The translations under genes and the position numbers were made by a program. This document shows positions 15,095 through 23,631 of a DNA stretch of 64,000 bases, one piece after another (position 1 is the stretch's first letter; each line of letters starts with the position of its first letter). The notes beneath the pieces are model-generated. The model saw nothing but the letters and a program-made list of their open reading frames with translations, was not told where the DNA came from and did no database searches. This DNA is from Polaribacter sp. SA4-12 (lineage in GTDB: Bacteria; Bacteroidota; Bacteroidia; Flavobacteriales; Flavobacteriaceae), in NCBI RefSeq assembly GCF_002163675.1, contig NZ_CP019334.1, positions 134,001 through 198,000 of the forward strand, read 5' to 3'.

Positions 15095-15802
15095 TTAAGA
15101 AATACTAACATTAAACAGATAACCAACATATGCGGTTAATCCCATTGCTATTGTTCCCCAAAAAGTAATTCTAATTACTGCTTTTCGAATACTAGATCCT
15201 CCTGCTTTTGCTGTTAAACTACCTAAAAGGATTAGAAATAAGGTTGTAGAACCATAAAGGTAGAATTCTAAATTTTTTAATGGGAGAAATAGTGCAACCA
15301 ATAAAGGAAGTATGCCTCCAAGTGTAAATGCTACAGCAGAAGTAAAAGCTGCTTCTATTGGTTTTGCTTGACTAATATCATTGATGCCTAACTCATCTCT
15401 AATATGAGCAGCTAAAGCATCTTTTTCTGTTAATTCTTTAGCAACTGTTAAAGCAGTTTCTTTTTTTAAGCCTCTATCTTCATAAATTTTAGCCAATCGT
15501 AATAATTCAAGTTCAGGCATTTCTATGAGTTCTTGTTTTTCTCTCTCAATATCCGCTTGTTCTAAATCTGTTTGAGAGCTTACAGAAACATATTCTCCTG
15601 CAGCCATTGATAAAGCCCCAGCAACTAAACCAGCTACCGTTGCTAATATAATAGGTTCTCTAAAATTACTTGCTGCAGCAACACCAATTGCAATACTGGC
15701 AGTTGATAGAATACCATCATTTGCGCCAAGAACAGCTGCTCTTAGCCAATTGCTTCGATGTATGTAATGAATCTTAGAAGACTCATCTTCAGGTTCTAAC
15801 AT
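15095..15802 (-). CDS. VIT1/CCC1 family transporter (iron/manganese type)
   Basis: The 235-residue membrane protein has the family signature near the N-terminus: RSNWLRAAVLGANDGILSTA (residues 16-35). GLVAGALSMAAGEYVSVSSQ follows. A cytosolic acidic helix pair carries many Glu residues (DIEREKQELIEMPELELLRL), matching the metal-binding domain of VIT1. Three further membrane helices complete the fold. Family members export Fe2+ or Mn2+ from the cytosol, by proton antiport in plants and yeast vacuoles. A TATCTTTG element lies at 15825-15832 on the reverse strand as a candidate -7 box, without a clear -33 partner. It is the first gene of a likely two-gene unit with hemG. Confidence 0.88.
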   Translation of the reverse strand: MLEPEDESSKIHYIHRSNWLRAAVLGANDGILSTASIAIGVAAASNFREPIILATVAGLVAGALSMAAGEYVSVSSQTDLEQADIEREKQELIEMPELELLRLAKIYEDRGLKKETALTVAKELTEKDALAAHIRDELGINDISQAKPIEAAFTSAVAFTLGGILPLLVALFLPLKNLEFYLYGSTTLFLILLGSLTAKAGGSSIRKAVIRITFWGTIAMGLTAYVGYLFNVSIS

Positions 15803-15934
15803 TTTTAAATACTTTTTATTATACCAAAGATAAGGTTTGATAGTTGGTTAAAAAGTGATACTTATCAATTTTTCTTGAAAAATTAATACCGTTTATTAGA
15901 AGTTAAAGGTTTAGAATCAAACTAATTAAAAAGA

Positions 15935-16071
15935 ACTTTAAATATTTATGTAATAACGAAAAGCCTCAATTTGGTCATTTTATAAATGGGTTTTAAAAAA
16001 TGAAAGCTAAATTATTTTCTTAGATAAAAGGGCATAAACTTTTAATCGATTTTAAAAATACGATGGAGTAG
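15935..16071 (+). pseudogene. Decayed remnant of the C-terminus of a TPR-protein gene
   Basis: This piece of the 396-base gap upstream of the TetR gene translates, with internal stops and frameshifts, into fragments resembling the end of the TPR protein at 13105-14475. The part around 15950-15990 gives NNEKPQFGHFINGF against NKEKYGFNHLVVAL. The final part gives KLLIDFKNTME-stop (to 16071) against KLLIDFKKATE-stop. At DNA level the last 35 bases are nearly the same up to the stop codon. It is non-functional. The rest of the gap (15803-15934) shows no gene. Confidence 0.6.
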
Positions 16072-16153
16072 AAACATAATTTCTTTGATGATTATATACT
16101 AACTGGATTTTAAATTTAGTTTTTTGGGATAAAAATTAATTATTATTAATAAA

Positions 16154-16179
16154 TGAATGAGTATTTATTCATAAATTTG
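16154..16179. promoter_or_regulatory. Putative TetR operator overlapping the -7 box of the exporter operon
   Basis: An 18-base near-palindrome, TGAATGAGTATTTATTCA (16154-16171), directly abuts TAAATTTG (16172-16179), a match to the TAnnTTTG -7 element, 19 bases before the TetR start codon. The placement suits autorepression of the tetR-tolC-hlyD-ABC2 operon. A convincing -33 box was not found. Confidence 0.5.
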
Positions 16180-16198
16180 TAGTCTAAATATATAAAGT

Positions 16199-16783
16199 AT
16201 GGCTCGCAAGATTGATGAAGATAAAATAGCAAGAATTAAAGAGGCTACAATGCAAACCATTGTAGAAAAAGGTATTGAATCTACAACTATTGCTATGATT
16301 GCAAAAAATGCAAATGTAAGTGGTGGATATTTGTATAGAATCTATGCCGGTAAGCAAGATTTAATCAACGAATTGTATCATGATAAAGTAAATTCATTAT
16401 ACAAAGAACTAGAACTTTTACTAACATTAAATCAGACAAGTGTTAAGCCACTAATAAAGTCGTTTATAAAAAATAGAATTATTTATTTTTTAGAGCAACC
16501 CAATGCCTCAAAGTTTTTTTATCAATTATTGCACAATGAAAATTTCTTTGCTTCGGATGAAATCAAACTTAAAAGTGCTGAGCTTATAGAAAGGATTAAA
16601 GAAATTGGAGTTAAGTCTGGCGAAATTTCAAAAGAAACCACCATTTATCAATTGCATTATCACATTTTAGTGTACGCAGTAGATTATATCAACTTTACAA
16701 GAAAAAATATTTTTGGTGAACAAGAAGTAACTATAAATGATGTAGATAAATTAACTGAAAATATTTTAAATATTTTAAAATAA
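16199..16783 (+). CDS. TetR/AcrR family transcriptional regulator
   Basis: The 194-residue protein has an N-terminal helix-turn-helix of TetR type: TTIAMIAKNANVSGGYLYRI (about residues 24-43), followed by the usual FxxK-like KQDLINELY. The C-terminal ligand-binding half is all-helical and not assignable. It is the first gene of a five-gene unit; the next ATG follows its stop codon directly. By position it is a repressor of the efflux system, released by an exported compound or stress signal (inference). A near-palindrome just upstream is a plausible operator. Confidence 0.88.
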   Translation: MARKIDEDKIARIKEATMQTIVEKGIESTTIAMIAKNANVSGGYLYRIYAGKQDLINELYHDKVNSLYKELELLLTLNQTSVKPLIKSFIKNRIIYFLEQPNASKFFYQLLHNENFFASDEIKLKSAELIERIKEIGVKSGEISKETTIYQLHYHILVYAVDYINFTRKNIFGEQEVTINDVDKLTENILNILK

Positions 16784-18166
16784 ATGAAAATTAATATAAA
16801 TTTTAAATCAATGAAATTGAATAGAAAAGATATAAAAATATTCTTGTTTTTATGTTTTATCACAACGTTTGTAAACGCACAAAGTATTACCTTAAAGCAA
16901 GCATACGATTTAATGTTAGCTAAAAACGGAGAGGTAAAAGCATCTAGCTTTGAGGTAAAAGAAATGGAAGAAGAGTCTAAAGCCACAAAAGGATTGCGTT
17001 TACCAACTATTAGTGTTTCTGGTACGTATATGCATTTAGATGAGGATATTGCAATAGACTTAAATGACCAAAGAAATATGGTTGGCGGTTTGTTAAGTAT
17101 TTCTAATCCGGCAGAAGTTTTAGGAGATTGGGATATTACGTTACAAGAAAAAAATTTAGGTTTTGCAACTGCAAATATATCGATGCCAATCTATGCTGGG
17201 GGAAAAATAAATGCGGCTTATAAAGCTTCAGAAATAAAATTAGCATTATCAGAAACGAAGCATAAGATTAAGGAAGATGAATTAACAATTAATTTAATTA
17301 ATTACTTTTTCAAATTAAATTTAGCCCAAGAAGCTTTACAGTTAAGGCAAGAAGTATATGATGTTATTTTGTTGCATAACAATCATGCAGATAAGTTTTT
17401 TGAAAACGGAATCATTCCAGAAGTAGAAACTTTAAATGCTAAAGTAGCTTTGTCTAATGCAAAAAGAGAATTGTTAGGTGCTAAAAAAGATATTGAATTA
17501 GCAACTACTGCAGTACAAAATTTAATTGGTGGAGATGCTGTTAGTGGTTTTACCAGCAGATTTAATGAACCAACAATTGTAAAGCCTTTACAAGAATTTA
17601 CAACAGATATGTTAACTGAAAATCAACAGTTAAAAACCATTGAAAAAACTCAGGAATTAGCGCAAGTGGGAATAATTGTAGAGAAAAGTGATTATTTTCC
17701 TAAAGTAGGTGTTTCTGGAAAATACATTTTATGGAAAGATAATTTACCTCTTGTTGATACTAAATGGTTTGTTGGTGTTGGTGTTGAATGGGAACTTTTT
17801 AATGGTTTTCAAAGAGAACATAAAGTAAAAGCATCAAAATATAAAAGTGCTCAAGTAGCAGCATTTGATAAACAAGCCCGATTAAATTTAACGACGTATA
17901 CAGAAAAATTGTACAATACAATGCAAAAGGAATTAGAACAATATGAAAGTTTAAATGCCGATGAAGTATTCGCTAAAAAATTAAAGTTTATGAGAACAAG
18001 ATCTTTTGAAGAAGGCACAGGAACCTCATTAGAAGTTGTTGATGCAACTTTAAAGTTATCAGAAATTAAATTACACAAAATAAAAGCCTTATACGAGTAC
18101 AATGTAGCTTACGGAGAGTTAATGGTACTTACAGGGAAAACAGCTTCTTTCTTAAATCAAAATTAA
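16784..18166 (+). CDS. TolC-family outer-membrane efflux channel
   Basis: The protein has up to 460 residues. A Met nine codons in (at 16811) gives a better signal peptide, MKLNRKDIKIFLFL followed by FVNAQ, and may be the true start. The mature part has two long coiled helical repeats with strands in between, as in OEP/TolC proteins: ITLKQAYDLMLAKNGEVKASSFE and FATANISMPIYAGGKINAAYKASE in the first half, QTRSF-type and EGTGTSLEVVDATLKLSEIK in the second. It forms the trimeric outer-membrane exit duct of a tripartite exporter with the HlyD and ABC-2 proteins encoded downstream. Confidence 0.9.
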   Translation: MKININFKSMKLNRKDIKIFLFLCFITTFVNAQSITLKQAYDLMLAKNGEVKASSFEVKEMEEESKATKGLRLPTISVSGTYMHLDEDIAIDLNDQRNMVGGLLSISNPAEVLGDWDITLQEKNLGFATANISMPIYAGGKINAAYKASEIKLALSETKHKIKEDELTINLINYFFKLNLAQEALQLRQEVYDVILLHNNHADKFFENGIIPEVETLNAKVALSNAKRELLGAKKDIELATTAVQNLIGGDAVSGFTSRFNEPTIVKPLQEFTTDMLTENQQLKTIEKTQELAQVGIIVEKSDYFPKVGVSGKYILWKDNLPLVDTKWFVGVGVEWELFNGFQREHKVKASKYKSAQVAAFDKQARLNLTTYTEKLYNTMQKELEQYESLNADEVFAKKLKFMRTRSFEEGTGTSLEVVDATLKLSEIKLHKIKALYEYNVAYGELMVLTGKTASFLNQN

Positions 18167-18173
18167 TATAAAA

Positions 18174-19166
18174 ATGAGGAATCCAAAATTTATAAAATCA
18201 TTAATAGGTATTGTAATTATTGCAATTTTAGTACTTACTGGTGTGTGGTTTTTAACAAAGCCTAAGTCAATTATTTTACAAGGTAGAATAGAAACAAAAG
18301 AAATTTATTTATCAGCAAAAATTCCTACTCGTATTAACTCTTTTGAAGTAAAAGAAGGAGAAAGTGTAAAAAAAGGACAATTATTGGCAACACTTTTAAG
18401 CCCAGAAATTATGGCAAAAGAGCAACAAGCTTTAGCTTTGAGAGATGCTGCAAATGCACAAAAAAATAAAGCAACAAACGGAGCAAGAGTAGAAGAAATT
18501 AGAGGCGCAAAAAGTGTTTATGAAAAAGCAACTGCTGCTGCAAATGTGATGAAAAAAACCTATGTTAGAATGGCAAATCTTTTTAAAGACGGTGTGATTT
18601 CTGAACAAAAACGTGATGAAATATTTGCTAAAAAAGAAGTCGCTTTAAAAGATCAAGAAGCAGCATTAAGTGTTTATCAAATGGCAATGAAAGGTGCACG
18701 AAGTGAAGATTTAGAAGCAGCAACTGCTTTGGTAAAACAAGCTGATGGAGCTTTAATAGAATTAGAAGGTTATAAAAATGAACGAAATATTATAGCACCT
18801 ATAGATGCAGAAGTTCTTAATTTTTTACCAGAAGAAGGCGAATTAATTGGAGCTGGTTATCCGGTAGTTCATTTGGTAGATTTAGCAAATAGTTATGCCA
18901 TTTTAAATATTAAAGAAACAAGTCTTTTCAACTTTAAAAAGGAAAGTGTTTTTGAAGCTACGATTCCTGCTTTGAAAAATAAAAAGGTAAAATTTAAAGT
19001 TTATTATGTTGCTGCTTTGGGGAATTATGCTACTTGGAATGCAACAAAAGCCACAGGAAATTTTGATGTAAGAACTTTTGAAATTAAAGCTTCACCAGTT
19101 ACAAAAGAAGTAGAATTAAGACCTGGAATGAGTATTTTAATTGATTATTCTCAATTTAATGAGTAA
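18174..19166 (+). CDS. HlyD/EmrA-type membrane-fusion (periplasmic adaptor) protein
   Basis: The 330-residue protein has one N-terminal membrane anchor (residues 8-27, IGIVIIAILVLTGVWFL), a split biotinyl-lipoyl-like domain (GRIETKEIYLSAKIPTRI with VKEGESVKKGQLLATLLSPE), and a long alpha-helical hairpin rich in Ala and Lys. The second lipoyl half is NIIAPIDAEVLNFLPEEGELI, and a beta-barrel domain follows. It bridges the inner-membrane permeases and the TolC channel. Its stop overlaps the start of the next gene. Confidence 0.9.
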   Translation: MRNPKFIKSLIGIVIIAILVLTGVWFLTKPKSIILQGRIETKEIYLSAKIPTRINSFEVKEGESVKKGQLLATLLSPEIMAKEQQALALRDAANAQKNKATNGARVEEIRGAKSVYEKATAAANVMKKTYVRMANLFKDGVISEQKRDEIFAKKEVALKDQEAALSVYQMAMKGARSEDLEAATALVKQADGALIELEGYKNERNIIAPIDAEVLNFLPEEGELIGAGYPVVHLVDLANSYAILNIKETSLFNFKKESVFEATIPALKNKKVKFKVYYVAALGNYATWNATKATGNFDVRTFEIKASPVTKEVELRPGMSILIDYSQFNE

Positions 19167-20337
19167 AATGAAACCATCTTTTCGAATAGCAAAAAGAGAG
19201 ATTGCATTATTATTTAATAGTAAGTCATCTTTTATGCTTACAATTATACTGCCTTTTGTTTCTATTTTGTTTTTCAATTCGCTTTTAAGTGAAGGTGTTG
19301 CTCGAAATTTACCTGTTGCTGTGGTAGATTTAGATCATACAGCAACATCAAGAAATGTAATTGCTCAGTTAGATGCTGCTCCAGAAATTGAAATTGGTTT
19401 TTTTCCTTTAAATCAACAAAAAGGAGAAGAATTAATTCGTTTAGGAAAAGTATATGGTGTAATAACAATTCCTCAAAATTTTGAAGCCGATTTAAAAAGT
19501 GGTAAACAAGTAAAAATTATAAACCAGTATAATAGCAACTTGCTATTGGCTGGTGGGTTAGAATATAAAGCATTTAGAAAAGTTATTGGAACTATTTCGG
19601 CAGGAATACATATTGAAAAACAACGAAAAAAAGGAGTTTCATTGCAACAAGCAATCATTAATTATCAACCAATTGTAGCAGAAAACCATGTGTTATCAAA
19701 TCCATATACAAATTATTCATATTATTTAAATACAGGGTTTTTAACGATGTTTTTTCAACTATTTGTAATGCTAACAACTATTTACTGTTTTGGTGCAGAT
19801 TTAAAATACAGTAAGGGAAGTAAATTATTAGGTATTGCAAATGGAAGTTTATCAACAATTATTTTAGGAAAGGTTTTACCATATACAGTATGGTTTTTAT
19901 TAGTAGGCATAATTACGCTTTTAAGTATGTACGTTTGGCAAGATTTTCCTTTTTTTGGAAGTAAGACAACTGTTTTGGTAGGTTTGCTTTTATTGATCTT
20001 AGCCAATCAATCGCTGGCTTTATTTTTTATTTCTATAAGTAATAGTTTTAGAGAAGCCTTAACAATTGGTTCTGGTTTTGGAGCTGTAAGTCTCTCTTTT
20101 TCGGGAATTACATTTCCAATTTTTGGAATGCCTTTAGTGTTACAATGGTTAAGTCAAATTTTTCCTTTTACTCATTTTTTTGAATTATTATTAGATCAAT
20201 CTCAACGAGGTTTTCCAGTATTTTATTCCTTACGAGCAATTATTATTTTAGTTATTTTATGCATTATACCTTTTGCTCTATGTTGGGGTAAATTAAAAAG
20301 ATTGTTTTTAAAAGGAAGTTTTAATCACAACATTTAA
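19159..20337 (+). CDS. ABC-2 type transporter permease (first of two)
   Basis: The protein has about 392 residues from the ATG at 19159, which overlaps the hlyD stop by eight bases; the Met at 19168 is an equally possible start. Topology is the ABC-2 type: one N-terminal helix (FMLTIILPFVSILFFNSLL), a large periplasmic domain with VAVVDLDHTATSR, and a five-helix C-terminal bundle (FLTMFFQLFVMLTTIYCF onward). It resembles YhhJ/YbhR-type permeases. No ATP-binding subunit is encoded in this unit. The substrate is unknown, likely a drug or lipid-like compound. Confidence 0.85.
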   Translation: MSKMKPSFRIAKREIALLFNSKSSFMLTIILPFVSILFFNSLLSEGVARNLPVAVVDLDHTATSRNVIAQLDAAPEIEIGFFPLNQQKGEELIRLGKVYGVITIPQNFEADLKSGKQVKIINQYNSNLLLAGGLEYKAFRKVIGTISAGIHIEKQRKKGVSLQQAIINYQPIVAENHVLSNPYTNYSYYLNTGFLTMFFQLFVMLTTIYCFGADLKYSKGSKLLGIANGSLSTIILGKVLPYTVWFLLVGIITLLSMYVWQDFPFFGSKTTVLVGLLLLILANQSLALFFISISNSFREALTIGSGFGAVSLSFSGITFPIFGMPLVLQWLSQIFPFTHFFELLLDQSQRGFPVFYSLRAIIILVILCIIPFALCWGKLKRLFLKGSFNHNI

Positions 20338-20339
20338 AA

Positions 20340-21548
20340 ATGAAGAATTTATATAAATTATATTACAGAAACAAAGTCTCATTTCAAAATACCTTTAGTA
20401 CAGAATGGAATTCAATTAAATCAGACAAAGCAGTTGTTAGTACTTTTTTATCTGTTACATTTATTATTTTAGTTGTTTATACTTATATCTATTCAAATCA
20501 AATAATTAAAGAAGTTCCTGTAGCGGTTGTAAACCAAGATGGAACCAAAATGAGTAGAGATTATATTGCTATGTTAGCCGCTACTGAGGGTACTAAAACA
20601 ATAACAACATTTACTGATTTAGAAGAGGCTAAAGTAGCCTATTATTCAAGAAAAGTACAAGGAATTGTTATAGTACCAAAAAATTTTGAAAAAAATATTA
20701 GAAGTGGTAAACAAACAACAATTTCCACATTTGCAGATGCAGCTAATATGTTGTTTTATAAACGTGTTTTAGGTGATGTTACTACAATTAACGGATATTT
20801 TAGTGCAGGGATTTCAATAAAAAAAGAGATGGCAAAAGGTGTTTCTTTAGATGAAGCTCAAAAAAATTATTCTCCAATAAAAGCAATTTCTACAAGTTTG
20901 TTTAATACAAGTTCTGGGTATGCAACCTATTTAATTCCTATGTTAACGGCATTAATTATACAATTAGTATTATTAATGGGAATTGGTCTTTTAAGTGGAT
21001 CGAGAAGAGAGATAATTTCTACACATACAAGTTTTCCAAGAATATTGCATAGAGGAGGTACAATTCCTATTTTATTGGCAAAAGCTTGTTTATATACTGT
21101 AATTTATCTGGTTATTATTCCGATTCAAGTTGGAATTGTATATTCAATTTTTGGAATTCCTGTTCGTTCTTCGTTATTTTCAATATACGTATTTATAATT
21201 CCGTATATATTTTCAGTGGTTTTTTTAGGAATATCAATCAGTTCATTTTTTAAGAGAAGAGAAGATTCTATTGTGTTTTTAGTTTTGCTTTCTATTCCTT
21301 CATTAATGTTAAGCGGGTTATCTTTTCCTGTAGAAGGGTTTTCTCCATTTTATAAATTTATTTCCTCAATAATTCCATCAACACCAGGAATTAATGGATT
21401 TGTTAAATTAACACAAATGGAGGCTTCATTTTTAGAAGTTTTAAATGAGTGGAATCATTTATGGATTTTAACGTTTGTATATTTTGTAATAGCAGCTATT
21501 TCGTTAAAAATAAGAGCAAGAAAAGAGTTGATATTAAAAAAAGCATAA
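20340..21548 (+). CDS. ABC-2 type transporter permease (second of two)
   Basis: The 402-residue protein has the same layout as its upstream neighbour and is distantly paralogous: an N-terminal helix (VSTFLSVTFIILVVYTYIYS), a periplasmic domain opening with VPVAVVNQDGTKMSRDY, and C-terminal helices with LSIPSLMLSGLSFPVEGFS. That last stretch is the usual conserved loop of ABC-2 permeases. It starts two bases after the upstream stop. The pair probably forms a heterodimeric inner-membrane channel of the tripartite exporter. It ends the operon; 151 bases without a recognisable gene follow. Confidence 0.85.
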   Translation: MKNLYKLYYRNKVSFQNTFSTEWNSIKSDKAVVSTFLSVTFIILVVYTYIYSNQIIKEVPVAVVNQDGTKMSRDYIAMLAATEGTKTITTFTDLEEAKVAYYSRKVQGIVIVPKNFEKNIRSGKQTTISTFADAANMLFYKRVLGDVTTINGYFSAGISIKKEMAKGVSLDEAQKNYSPIKAISTSLFNTSSGYATYLIPMLTALIIQLVLLMGIGLLSGSRREIISTHTSFPRILHRGGTIPILLAKACLYTVIYLVIIPIQVGIVYSIFGIPVRSSLFSIYVFIIPYIFSVVFLGISISSFFKRREDSIVFLVLLSIPSLMLSGLSFPVEGFSPFYKFISSIIPSTPGINGFVKLTQMEASFLEVLNEWNHLWILTFVYFVIAAISLKIRARKELILKKA

Positions 21549-21699
21549 AAAGAGACGATTCGTAAAATTTTTATGACAGTATTTATTTTAAAACATTGTA
21601 ATTATCAGTAAATAAACTTAGAAGCAAACTAATAAAAAGGATATTTCATTTTTTATTCAAAATTCTATTATCTTCGTTTTTCTAAAAAAGGAACTTAGT

Positions 21700-22623
21700 A
21701 TGAGTAGAAATATAAAAGACTATTTAGTTATTGGTTTAAAAGGAATGGCAATGGGTGCAGCAGATGTAGTGCCTGGCGTTTCTGGAGGTACAATTGCTTT
21801 TATTTCTGGTATTTATGAAGAATTATTAGGTTCTATTAGTAATGTGAATTTAGGTTTATTTAAAACTCTAAAAAAAGAGGGATTTAAAGCTGCTTGGACA
21901 CAATTAAATGGAAACTTTTTAGCATCCTTATTTTTAGGGATTTTTGTAAGTATTGTCTCTTTAGCTAAAGCGATTAAATACTTATTAGAAAATGAACCCG
22001 TTTTATTATGGTCTTTCTTTTTTGGATTGGTTTTAGCAAGTATTATTTACATTGCCAAACAAATTACAAAATGGAATGTTCTATCATTTGTAGTGTTAAT
22101 TTTAGGCGCTTTTTTAGCCTATTATATCACAACTTTAAATCCGTTAGTTTCAGAGAGTTCTTCGCCAATATTTATGTTTATAGCTGGTGCAATAGCAATA
22201 TGTGCTATGATTTTACCAGGAATTTCAGGTTCTTTTATATTGGTGTTATTAGGTGCGTATAAACCTGTTTTAAATGCCTTAAATAATAAAGATTTTAAAA
22301 CGATTTTAATTTTTATGGCAGGTGCGGTTATTGGACTATTAACCTTTTCTAGAGTATTAAAATGGTTGTTTAAACATTATAAAAATTACACTTTAGCAGC
22401 TTTAACAGGGTTTATAATTGGTTCTTTAAACAAAATTTGGCCTTGGAAAGAAACTTTAACATGGCGTACAAACTCTCATGGAGTAGAAGTACCATTTAAT
22501 CAACAAAGTGTAACTCCTTTTTCTTTTGATGGAGATGCACAACTTACAATGGCAATTGTACTAGCTGTTATTGGTTTTGCAATCATTTTAGGAATGGAAA
22601 GATTAGCAGTTCAGAAAAAATAG
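21700..22623 (+). CDS. DUF368 membrane protein, polyprenyl-phosphate translocase type (PopT-like), copy 1
   Basis: The 307-residue polytopic membrane protein has the two DUF368 half-repeats: GAADVVPGVSGGTIAFISG near the N-terminus and ILPGISGSFILVLLGAY in the middle, each PG(V/I)SG-type motif leading a re-entrant segment. Published work on DUF368 proteins assigns them recycling of undecaprenyl phosphate across the cytoplasmic membrane for cell-wall and polysaccharide synthesis. The assignment here is by family. The stop codon is directly followed by the ATG of a second DUF368 gene. Confidence 0.85.
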   Translation: MSRNIKDYLVIGLKGMAMGAADVVPGVSGGTIAFISGIYEELLGSISNVNLGLFKTLKKEGFKAAWTQLNGNFLASLFLGIFVSIVSLAKAIKYLLENEPVLLWSFFFGLVLASIIYIAKQITKWNVLSFVVLILGAFLAYYITTLNPLVSESSSPIFMFIAGAIAICAMILPGISGSFILVLLGAYKPVLNALNNKDFKTILIFMAGAVIGLLTFSRVLKWLFKHYKNYTLAALTGFIIGSLNKIWPWKETLTWRTNSHGVEVPFNQQSVTPFSFDGDAQLTMAIVLAVIGFAIILGMERLAVQKK

Positions 22624-23631
22624 ATGATACAAGAAAGAACTTATTCACAGCGATTAATCCTTTTTTTAAAAGGCTTAGCAATGGGAGCTGCAAATAAAGT
22701 TCCTGGTGTTTCTGGCGGAACAGTTTCTTTTGTTTTTGGTTTTTATGAAGAAATGATTTATTCGTTTAGAAAGATAAATTTAAAAGCATTTAAATTATTT
22801 TTTAATGGACGATTTGTAAGCTTTTACCGATATGTAAACGGACAATTTCTACTCTTAATTATGGGTGGAAGCATCTTTAGTTATTTTAGTATTTCTTTAG
22901 TTTTAGATTATTTCTTAGTAAACTATGAGCTCTATGTTTGGAGTTGGTTTTTTGGGATGATTATTGGCTCAATTTATTATATTGGAAAGGATTTTGGAGA
23001 TTGGAATCTTAAAAACATCGTTTCATTAATTATTGGAGTATCAATTGGTTTAGGAATCAGTTTTTTAACGCCTGCAACAGAAAACGACAATCTTTGGTTT
23101 GTTTTCTTATGCGGAATTATAGGAGTTTCTGGTATGACACTTCCAGGACTTTCGGGTTCTTTTATACTAATTCTTTTAGGAAATTACGTGTTGTTGCTCG
23201 TAGATTCTGTAAACGTATTGTTTAATGTAATTACGAGTCTTTTATCTGGAGATTTTAAAGTGCTATCAGATCCAATCAAAGTAAGATATTTAAAAATAAT
23301 AGCTGTTTTTACTGCAGGCTCTGCTTTTGGATTGGTTTCTATAAGTCATGTTTTAGGATATGTTTTAAAACGATGGCATCAAATTGTAAATGCAATTATT
23401 ATTGGTTTTATTACAGGTTCTTTGGGAATAGTTTGGCCTTGGAAAAAAGCAATTCATTTACAAGAAAAAGGAAATTATTTAATTGATAAAAAAGGAAATA
23501 AAATAGTTGAAAATTACGAACGATTTGTTCCTGATTTTTCGAGTTCAGAAACCTTATTAGCTATATTTTATATAGTATTAGGTATTTTGTTAATTTTAGC
23601 GATAGATTTTTATGGGAGAAAGAAAAAATAA
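22624..23631 (+). CDS. DUF368 membrane protein, polyprenyl-phosphate translocase type (PopT-like), copy 2
   Basis: The 335-residue protein is a diverged paralogue of the preceding one: GAANKVPGVSGGTVSFVFG and TLPGLSGSFILILLGNY replace the same motifs, and the order of helices is the same. An extra loop with several Lys and Glu residues precedes the last helix. The Asp of the first copy (ADVVPG) is Asn-Lys here (ANKVPG), so the two copies may not be equivalent; they could act as a heterodimer. It overlaps the start of aroE by 20 bases. Confidence 0.83.
   Translation: MIQERTYSQRLILFLKGLAMGAANKVPGVSGGTVSFVFGFYEEMIYSFRKINLKAFKLFFNGRFVSFYRYVNGQFLLLIMGGSIFSYFSISLVLDYFLVNYELYVWSWFFGMIIGSIYYIGKDFGDWNLKNIVSLIIGVSIGLGISFLTPATENDNLWFVFLCGIIGVSGMTLPGLSGSFILILLGNYVLLLVDSVNVLFNVITSLLSGDFKVLSDPIKVRYLKIIAVFTAGSAFGLVSISHVLGYVLKRWHQIVNAIIIGFITGSLGIVWPWKKAIHLQEKGNYLIDKKGNKIVENYERFVPDFSSSETLLAIFYIVLGILLILAIDFYGRKKK

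Noticed and set aside
19141..19158. Upstream TTG start of the first ABC-2 permease
   Set aside because: It would lengthen the overlap with hlyD; the ATG at 19159 or 19168 fits the family better.
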